From DATGLG01 sp035294245 (GTDB lineage Bacteria; Pseudomonadota; Alphaproteobacteria; JACZXZ01), in contig DATGLG010000043.1 of the NCBI GenBank assembly GCA_035294245.1, positions 186,001-250,000 on the forward strand: 64,000 nucleotides of DNA, read 5' to 3'. The position numbers and the translations under genes are program-made. The notes below the pieces were generated by a model, which saw only the letters and a list, made by a program, of their open reading frames with translations, was not told the origin of the DNA and searched no databases. Position 1 is the stretch's first letter. Each line of letters opens with the position of its first letter. Below, piece by piece: positions 15,816-23,819 of this stretch.

Positions 15816-16062
15816 CTCTTCCGCTCCTTCGTATTTGCCTTTCACACCGAAATGAGCCGATAGACTCTACTGCGCATTGTGTAAACGCAGACGAACAGGC
15901 GCCCTTCCACCAGTCCGTAAGCAATGCGACGCACTTCGCCATAGTCGCGAGGATCGAGTACGTCTCCGAGCCGATTTTCGATCACGACCCGGCCTAAGGC
16001 GAGCGATACGCCGTGCTTTCCCGATTGATCGCGTCCTTGGCGGCGTCGTACTCGAAATTCAT
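15803..16062 (-). pseudogene. brnT: brnT toxin pseudogene (frameshift plus nonsense mutation)
   Basis: The first codons read MNFEYDAAKDAINRE, a BrnT start. Inserting one A in the A-run at 16017-16019 restores KHGVSLALGRVVIENRL, DPRDYGEVRRIAYGLVEG and RLFVCVYTMRSRVYRLISV, the conserved BrnT RNase fold. The restored frame is then cut by TGA at 15842-15844 where family members have Arg (CGA to TGA); beyond it the frame continues KANTKERKRWRS and stops inside the start of brnA. Two independent lesions make a sequencing error unlikely to explain the whole loss. Confidence 0.8.
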
Positions 16063-16069
16063 TATGAGC

Positions 16070-16090
16070 TTATACGTCGTTGACGTATAA
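16070..16090 (-). promoter_or_regulatory. Inverted-repeat operator/promoter of the brnTA locus
   Basis: Perfect 9-bp arms TTATACGTC and GACGTATAA around three bases, ending 7 bases before the remnant brnT start codon. BrnA proteins autorepress through such repeats. -10-like hexamers (TATAAG, CATAAT) overlap the downstream part. Confidence 0.6.
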
Positions 16091-16251
16091 TCTGCAAGTG
16101 CCTGATTGGAAAGATCTGCTGCGCGGCGCGCCGCGCCTGATCGCGGTTGGCAGCGAGAGGCAGAAGGCGGCGGGGAATACCATCACCGGGTGACGCCTGA
16201 GACCGGTCGACGCGGCGCGCTCGCCCATGAACTCGAAGAACAGATGATAGC

Positions 16252-16335
16252 CGGCTGAGAACCGAGGAATTTCGTCGGAATTTTTTACGCTTTCGGCTGG
16301 GAACCGAGAAGTTTCATCGGATTTTTTTACACTTC
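16252..16335. repeat. Two imperfect 42-bp tandem repeats
   Basis: Copy 1 (16252-16293) and copy 2 (16294-16335) both start CGGCTG and include GAACCGAG, TTTC, TCGGA and a T-run with TTAC; they differ at 7 of 42 positions. The period is a multiple of three. Confidence 0.75.
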
Positions 16336-16384
16336 TCGCCCGGGGCGCCGCGCGGGGCCGGTTAACCATTTGATGCACAACGTT

Positions 16385-16400
16385 TGGCACGAAAATTGTA
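16385..16400 (+). promoter_or_regulatory. Near-consensus sigma-54 promoter
   Basis: TGGCACGAAAATTGTA matches TGGCACG-N4-TTGCW with correct GG to -12 spacing and one mismatch (T for C at -12). About 94 bp before the PEP-CTERM start codon. Confidence 0.5.
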
Positions 16401-16493
16401 CAACAAGCCGCAAACCGTGCCTTTGCAGGCGCGGACGCTTCACAGCGCGTGGGGAGCAATTCGAGCCGAATTCGAGTCGGGAGGGTGGTTTAC

Positions 16494-17333
16494 ATGAGAG
16501 GTGGGAGAGTAGCGGTTGCGGTGCTGGCGGCGAGCGTGCTGGCGATGGTGCATGGGCAGGCGTGGGCCGATGTGATCACATGGAATCCCTCGGCCACAGG
16601 AAACACGACGGCGGGGACTTTCTCAGCCGATCAATTCTCGATCAACAATTGGGCGCGCATCGAGGTGCCAGCTAATCCGGCGCCCTCCGGGTCCGTCACA
16701 GAAAGCGGCTTCGTTGAGCTGACGGGCTTTACCTTGTCCGGAAATCCGGTGAGCACGGTCCATACAACTGGCCCGGGCGGCTATGGAATCTACGCGACAT
16801 TTGACGCCACATTGCACCTCAACCCATGCTCGACGGGCCTCTGTGGCGCATACGACAGTTTCACCGCCAACGTCTATCAATATTCGACGATCAATGGACT
16901 GGCGAGCTACACGTTCAGCGCCTCCGGTAACCCCGTCATTAATCTGCCATCGGGCGCAAACCTGGTGTTGCTCGCCACCGAATCTGGACCGCTTTCGGGT
17001 CCGCTTGACCAGAATTCTACGGGCATCAGCGGAGGGCTCTTTTCGGGAACCGTGGACACTCTGTGGACCGACATCTTTAACGGCGGCTTCTTCGTCATGC
17101 CATTGGGCGAATCCTTGGACCTTGCCCAGCAATTTACGACGACGTCAGGTGAGGTCGCAGAGACCGGCCCCGGCTGCCAGACAACCGGCACCGACTGCAC
17201 ATACGAGATCAGGGGCGGCGGCGAATCAGGCAGCTTCGCGACTCCCGCGGCCGTTCCCGAGCCCGCCACGCTATCGCTCCTCGCGAGCGGCTTGATCGGA
17301 CTCGGCCTGTTGCGGCGGCGCAGGCGGGCATAG
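16494..17333 (+). CDS. PEP-CTERM sorting domain protein
   Basis: 279-residue exported protein. The ATG at 16494 follows GGGAGGG and begins a signal peptide (MRGGRVAVAVLAASVLAMVH to AWA). The middle ~230 residues are beta-rich, Thr/Ser/Gly-rich and low in Lys, without a recognised domain; Cys pairs occur in CSTGLCG and CQTTGTDC. The C-terminus is a textbook PEP-CTERM signal: VPEPATLSLLASGLIGLGLL followed by a basic tail RRRRRA. Exosortase/EpsH would cleave at PEP and release it to the surface or polysaccharide matrix. No exosortase gene lies in the window. Less GC-rich than its neighbours, suggesting transfer. Confidence 0.85.
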   Translation: MRGGRVAVAVLAASVLAMVHGQAWADVITWNPSATGNTTAGTFSADQFSINNWARIEVPANPAPSGSVTESGFVELTGFTLSGNPVSTVHTTGPGGYGIYATFDATLHLNPCSTGLCGAYDSFTANVYQYSTINGLASYTFSASGNPVINLPSGANLVLLATESGPLSGPLDQNSTGISGGLFSGTVDTLWTDIFNGGFFVMPLGESLDLAQQFTTTSGEVAETGPGCQTTGTDCTYEIRGGGESGSFATPAAVPEPATLSLLASGLIGLGLLRRRRRA

Positions 17334-17370
17334 AGCGACGGCGCGCTTTATCGGAGAGGAAGCGGCGCCG

Positions 17371-17686
17371 ATGCCGCGCACGAGCCGCCCGATCACAATC
17401 ACCCTGGGCGATCTTCAGGAGCATGTCGAGGCGCGCGTGAAGTCCGGCGCCTATGCCTCGGTGAGCGAGGTCATGCGCGCCGCGGTGCGCGCGCTCGATC
17501 GGGAAGAGGCGGCCCTCGACGACTGGCTGCGCCAGCGCGTGAACGAGGCCCTCGCGGATCCTCGCCCGAGCATGCCGGCGCGCGACGATCGTATTTCATG
17601 TCCGGAAATCCGAGGTCGTCATCGTGCGCATCCTCTATGGCGGCCAGGATTATGCGCGTGCGTTGCGGCGCGAGCCCGATGCGTGA
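17371..17686 (+). pseudogene. Collapsed parDE locus: ParD N-terminus joined to ParE C-terminus
   Basis: The first ~70 codons encode a CC2985-type ParD antitoxin (ITITLGDLQEHVEARVKSGA, YASVSEVMRAAVRALDREEA) up to about 17580. Then, in another frame, TIVFHVRKSE and VVIVRILYGGQDYARALRRE encode the C-terminal strand and tail of a ParE toxin, stopping at 17684-17686. The ParD tail and about two-thirds of ParE are missing, consistent with an internal deletion. The truncated antitoxin may still be made as a frame that runs on to 17988 with unrelated residues. A ribosome site (GGAGAGGAAG) precedes the start. Confidence 0.75.
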
Positions 17687-17765
17687 CGGCTCCGCCGATC
17701 GCGATTGCGCCGCTCTGGCCGGCGCTTCATAATCGCCGCCTCCCTCCCGGAAGGACAGACGCGAC

Positions 17766-19160
17766 ATGGCGCCACCGAGGCAACGACAGGGCGAGACGAC
17801 GCGGCCCGCGAGCGCCGCATCCGCTGCGGCGGATGGTGCCGCGCCCAGTGCCGCGGCGGTGCCGTGGCTCCAGCAGCAGGCGATGGCCTATGCCAAGGCC
17901 GGCAAGCCCGAGCCTGCGCTCAAGGCCTGCCGACAGATTCTCGCCGTGCAGCCGGGGCGCCCCGACGTGCTCAGCTTCGCCGGCATGATGTGCGCCGAGC
18001 TCGGCCGCCTCGACGAGGCCGTGTCGCTCTATCGCCAGGCCATCGCGGGGAAGCCGGATTTCGTCGGCGCCCAGTACAACCTCGCCCATGCCTTGCAGCG
18101 CCTCGGCCGCCTCGAGGCAGCGGCGGCGGAATATGCGCGCGCGGTCGCGCTCAAGCCGGATCTGGTCGCGGCCCATCACAATCTCGGCGGCGTGCTGCTC
18201 TCCCTCGGCCGGCTCGAGGAAGCGGCGCAGTCCTATGAGCGCGCGCTGGCGCTGCGGCCGACCCCGGAGACCGAGCGCGATCTCGGCCTGGTATTGCAGC
18301 GGCTCGGCCGGCATGACGCCGCCATCGCCGCCTTCCGCCGCGCGCTGGCGCTGCGGCCCAACTGGCCTGCCGCCCTCGACCTCCTCGTGCACGCCTTCTT
18401 CGAGCGGCGCGAGTTCAAGACCGTGCTTGCGCTTTGCGACGCCTGGCTGCGCAGCGAGCCGCGCAGCGTCCATGCCATGGCGCTTAAGGCCCTCGCTCTC
18501 AACGAGGCCGGGGATGCGGCCGCGGCGCGCGGCCTCCTCGATCTCGACCGCTTCGTCCAGGTCGTCGATTTCGAGGCGGCCCCCGGCCATGACAGCGTCG
18601 CCACCCTCAACGCCGCGCTGGTGCGCCATGTGGAGGCGCATCCGACCCTCGCGGTGCCGCCCAAGGACGATCCCACCTATCACCACGAGGCCCTCCAGAT
18701 CACCGGCGAGCTTCTGGCCGAGCCCAAGGGCCCGATGGCGGCCCTCGAGGCGATGATGCGCGAGGCGATCGCGCGCTATCTCGCAACCGTGCCGCGCGAG
18801 CCGGCCCATCCCTTCCTCGCCCATTTCCCCGCGCGCTGGACCCTGCGCGCCTGGGCCACGCGGCTCGCCGGGCAGGGCAATCTCGTGCCCCATGTCCATC
18901 TCGACGGCTATCTCGGCGGCGTCTACTACCCCCTCCTGCCCGAGATCGTCCGCGCCGGGGGCCCGGGCGAGGCCGGCTGGTTCGAGCTCGGCCGCCCGCC
19001 CGAGATGCTGCGCTGCGCCGCCGCCCCCATCACCCGCCGCGTCCAGCCGCACGAGGGGCGCATGCTCCTCTTTCCCGGATATTTCTTCCACAACACGGTG
19101 CCGTTCCGCTCGACGGAGCGCCGCATCTCGATCGCCTTCGACCTGGTGCCCCTGGCGTGA
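17766..19160 (+). CDS. TPR protein with C-terminal 2OG-Fe(II) oxygenase domain
   Basis: 464 residues. After a low-complexity N-terminus, residues ~35-190 hold about five tetratricopeptide repeats (e.g. GRPDVLSFAGMMCAELGRLD, KPDLVAAHHNLGGVLLSLGR). A helical middle follows, then a C-terminal putative 2OG-Fe(II) oxygenase domain: His378-x-Asp380 in VPHVHLDGYLGGVYY, the distal His442 in PGYFFHNTVPF, and Arg in TERRISIAFDL for the co-substrate. TPR plus this oxygenase type usually means hydroxylation of a protein or peptide target. No signal peptide, so cytoplasmic. The target is unknown. Confidence 0.83.
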   Translation: MAPPRQRQGETTRPASAASAAADGAAPSAAAVPWLQQQAMAYAKAGKPEPALKACRQILAVQPGRPDVLSFAGMMCAELGRLDEAVSLYRQAIAGKPDFVGAQYNLAHALQRLGRLEAAAAEYARAVALKPDLVAAHHNLGGVLLSLGRLEEAAQSYERALALRPTPETERDLGLVLQRLGRHDAAIAAFRRALALRPNWPAALDLLVHAFFERREFKTVLALCDAWLRSEPRSVHAMALKALALNEAGDAAAARGLLDLDRFVQVVDFEAAPGHDSVATLNAALVRHVEAHPTLAVPPKDDPTYHHEALQITGELLAEPKGPMAALEAMMREAIARYLATVPREPAHPFLAHFPARWTLRAWATRLAGQGNLVPHVHLDGYLGGVYYPLLPEIVRAGGPGEAGWFELGRPPEMLRCAAAPITRRVQPHEGRMLLFPGYFFHNTVPFRSTERRISIAFDLVPLA

Positions 19161-19169
19161 GGCCCGCCC

Positions 19170-19260
19170 GGGGGATGCCAACGTCGCCCCCTGATGTCGC
19201 CCCCCTCGAATCCAGGTTTTCCGCCAAAAACGCGAAAGGGGGGATGCCAACGTCGCCCCC
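19170..19260. repeat. Pair of 22-bp direct repeats upstream of uvrD
   Basis: Identical 22-mers at 19170-19191 and 19239-19260 (GGGGGATGCCAACGTCG followed by CCCCC), 69 bp apart, with a partial third GTCGCCCCCC between. They fill the gap between the TPR/oxygenase gene and uvrD. Confidence 0.75.
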
Positions 19261-19291
19261 TTGCGGCGCGGAGGTGCTATATAGGGAGACG

Positions 19292-21586
<2,295 letters not shown>

Positions 21587-21588
21587 GC

Positions 21589-22479
21589 ATGGTCGAGACG
21601 GCCTGGACGCTTGCCTTCGAAGTGCCGAAAGAAGCGGGCGATCTCTTCGCTCCCCTCGCCGCCGAGTTGACCGACGCCTTCACCTGCTTCGAGGCGGCCG
21701 AGGGAAGTCGCTGGCGCTTCGAGCTGCTACTGGCCGAGGCTCCGGACCGGGCGACTTTGAATTTGCAACTGGCGCTCGCTGCGGCAGTCGCGGGCATTCC
21801 CGCACCGGCGCTGGTCATCGAGCCGCTGCCGCAACGGGATTGGCTCGCCGAGAATCGCCGTCAGTTTCCGCCGGTTGAGGCCGGGCGCTTCTTCGTCTAT
21901 GGCGCTTATTTCACAGGGGATGTGTCGCCCGGCCGCATCCGCATCCTGCTCGATGCGGGCCTCGCCTTCGGCAGCGGCACCCATGAGTCGACGCGGGGCT
22001 GCCTCCTCGCCCTCGATCGCCTCGCGCGGCGGCGCCGCTTCCAGCGCCCCCTCGATCTCGGCTGCGGCTCCGGGATTCTCGCGATCGCCATGGCGCGGCT
22101 TTGGCGCGTCACAGTGACGGCCGCCGACATCGATCCCGTCGCCATTCGCGTCACCGCGGCGAATGCGCGACGAAACCAGGTGGCGCCACGGGTGAGGGCG
22201 ATCATCAGCGATGGCATGAAGGCGCGGCGCCTGCGGCGCCGCAGCGGCCACGACCTCATCGTCGCCAACATCCTGGCGCGCCCTCTTGAAAAGCTCGCGC
22301 CCCGCCTCGCCGCGGCCCTGGCGCCGCGAGGCCGGCTGGTGCTGTCGGGAGTGCTCGTGGAACAGGCGCCAAGCGTGATCGCGGCCTATCGGGCGCAGGG
22401 ATTGGCCCTCACGGCGCGAATCCCGGTCGGCTCCTGGGCGACGATCATCCTCGCCAGGCGGCCGATCCCCGGGGATTGA
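21589..22479 (+). CDS. prmA: Ribosomal protein L11 methyltransferase
   Basis: 296-residue SAM-dependent enzyme that trimethylates ribosomal protein L11. The N-terminal substrate-recognition part is divergent, as usual; the catalytic domain has the PrmA-typical AFGSGTHESTRGCLLAL, the SAM motif PLDLGCGSGILAIAMARL, acidic VTAADIDPVAI, and VANILARPLEKLAP. Starts 2 bp after uvrD and probably shares its transcript. Converges on a minus-strand gene 15 bp away. Confidence 0.93.
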   Translation: MVETAWTLAFEVPKEAGDLFAPLAAELTDAFTCFEAAEGSRWRFELLLAEAPDRATLNLQLALAAAVAGIPAPALVIEPLPQRDWLAENRRQFPPVEAGRFFVYGAYFTGDVSPGRIRILLDAGLAFGSGTHESTRGCLLALDRLARRRRFQRPLDLGCGSGILAIAMARLWRVTVTAADIDPVAIRVTAANARRNQVAPRVRAIISDGMKARRLRRRSGHDLIVANILARPLEKLAPRLAAALAPRGRLVLSGVLVEQAPSVIAAYRAQGLALTARIPVGSWATIILARRPIPGD

Positions 22480-22494
22480 TAGGCAAGAGCGTCG

Positions 22495-23046
22495 TCAGAA
22501 TTTCAGCTTGAGATCGAGGCCCACATTGGGTTGGCTGCTGATGGGGCGGCCATCGGGCGCGAAACGGCTATCGGAGGTCCGGAGCGGGCGGTTGAGCTGT
22601 GTTCCCAAAGTGACCGCGCCCAGATCCATCGTCGCGGCCAAGCCCGGTGTGGGATTGAGGCCCGGCTGCTGCGGCGGCGCCCCGGGGACGTCAAGCGGAT
22701 TGCTGCTGATGCCGCCATCGAGGCGAAGCTGCGGCGCCAAGGTGATGTTGGACTTCGGTACGGCGAAGCGGAGCGGCTGGTCGCCGGCCTTCGCGACGGC
22801 CGTCGATGGCGTGCTGACGGCCGGCAGCGGCGGCAGCTCAGGCGTGGCGCCCTCGGAGAGCTCGGAAAGAACGGGGGTAATTTCCACGATTGGGGGCCGC
22901 GTCGGCAATTCCGGGACGATCGGCTCCGCTGCCCGGTTGGGTGCCATCGCTGCGACCGGATGACAGGCTAGGAGAAGGCTCGCCGCAGCGGCGAGCCATC
23001 CGAGCCTGCCGTCCCTGCCTCCGCGCCGAAGTCCTCCGCATCGCAT
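22495..23046 (-). CDS. Hypothetical exported, Pro-rich protein
   Basis: No family recognised. 183 residues with an Arg/Gly-rich N-terminus and a hydrophobic core (LGWLAAAASLLLACHPVAA); LLAC could be a lipobox or the cleavage may follow PVAA. The next ~65 residues are rich in Pro, Glu and Leu, giving a flexible linker. The C-terminal ~90 residues are beta-like (SNITLAPQLRLDGGISSNPL, MDLGAVTLGTQLNRP) and end in alternating LDLKLKF with a terminal Phe, as in outer-membrane strands. Probably periplasmic or outer-membrane associated. Confidence 0.65.
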   Translation of the reverse strand: MRCGGLRRGGRDGRLGWLAAAASLLLACHPVAAMAPNRAAEPIVPELPTRPPIVEITPVLSELSEGATPELPPLPAVSTPSTAVAKAGDQPLRFAVPKSNITLAPQLRLDGGISSNPLDVPGAPPQQPGLNPTPGLAATMDLGAVTLGTQLNRPLRTSDSRFAPDGRPISSQPNVGLDLKLKF

Positions 23047-23124
23047 GGCGCCATATTGCTCGGAAATCGGGCAAAATCAAGAATCAGGCAGCCATGCTCG
23101 GGGACCCGGCAGGCGAGACCGAGG

Positions 23125-23364
23125 TTAGGCTGCGCGCTGCGGCCGATTCTCGTTCGTTGCGCGACGGGGTTGAATCGCACCGGTAACGATGCCCGGGATC
23201 TCCCCGCGCGAGATGCCGATATCGGCAAGCATGTGGTCGTCGAGCGACATGAGCTCCTCATAGGCGGCCCGCCGCGCACGCCAAACGGCAAGTGGCTTCA
23301 GAATGTAGCGATCAACCAGTTGACTGACATTCAGGGTGGAGAGCTCGGTGGTGTTCGCAGTCAT
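23125..23364 (-). CDS. DUF1127 small protein
   Basis: 79 residues with the DUF1127 pattern in the middle: an amphipathic start (LSTLNVSQLVDRYILKPLAV), then RRAAYEELMSLDDHMLADIG and ISRGEIPGIV, then a basic tail. The ATG at 23364 follows AGGAA. DUF1127 proteins are small Arg-rich proteins common in alphaproteobacteria; some relatives act in RNA turnover and phosphate or nitrogen control. Monocistronic here, with an AT-rich upstream region that may hold a strong promoter. Confidence 0.8.
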   Translation of the reverse strand: MTANTTELSTLNVSQLVDRYILKPLAVWRARRAAYEELMSLDDHMLADIGISRGEIPGIVTGAIQPRRATNENRPQRAA

Positions 23365-23819
23365 CGTCGTATTCCTTTGACACCTGGGCTTGTTTCTCAA
23401 ATGCGGGGGCGCCCAGGAACGCCCGCGCTCCAGCGAGAAGATAGGAGCCCGAAGGCTGCTACGGCAGTGGTCTTTGTGCATCGCAGTATTGCAAGTGTCG
23501 CATGGTTTAAATCATATAAATGTAAAAAATGCGTATCTATGAGTCCGATCCGGAGCGCGCCAGATCAATTTACTTTGTTGATATCATGAATGAATAAATA
23601 AGATTTATGAATGTGTGCTCAGCGATGGGGGAGAGGCTGAACGAGACACATTTTTTTATCTCCAATCAGCGCTCCGCACTGTTGTGCTGCATCGCACAAT
23701 ACATCGTTTCTGCAAAGCAGCAAAGCACCGCCAGCGCGCGGGTGTCGTTGCTGAGAAATGTCTTGTCGCGCCATGAGCCCGGACCTAGCTTCGAGCCACC
23801 GGCGACAAGCGAGGGAAGC
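23365..23819. other. AT-rich intergenic region
   Basis: 455 bp between the DUF1127 start and the likely peptidase start. The section 23505-23660 is conspicuously AT-rich for this window, with several TATAAA/TATCAT-like hexamers. A reading frame from 23607 joins the peptidase in frame, but its codons are unlike the rest of the gene. It should contain the divergent promoters. Confidence 0.55.

Larger units (their letters stand above)
16091..16493. other. Intergenic region with tandem repeat and sigma-54-like site
   Basis: 403 bp between the brnTA operator and the PEP-CTERM gene. It holds two imperfect 42-bp tandem repeats (16252-16335), a GC-rich patch, and a near-consensus sigma-54 promoter (16385-16400). 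A 129-residue minus-strand frame spans the repeats but lacks a ribosome site. Confidence 0.55.

Noticed and set aside
16017..16019. Programmed -1 frameshifting in brnT
   Set aside because: GGGAAAG is in the wrong register for a slippery heptamer, and a second nonsense mutation downstream would still truncate the product.
16252..16335. Possible CRISPR array
   Set aside because: Only two contiguous copies with no spacers and no cas genes nearby.
16070..16459. A 129-codon minus-strand frame spanning the 42-bp repeats
   Set aside because: No ribosome site, a start inside the putative PEP-CTERM leader, and an end inside the brnTA operator. Kept only as a possible relic in the repeat finding.
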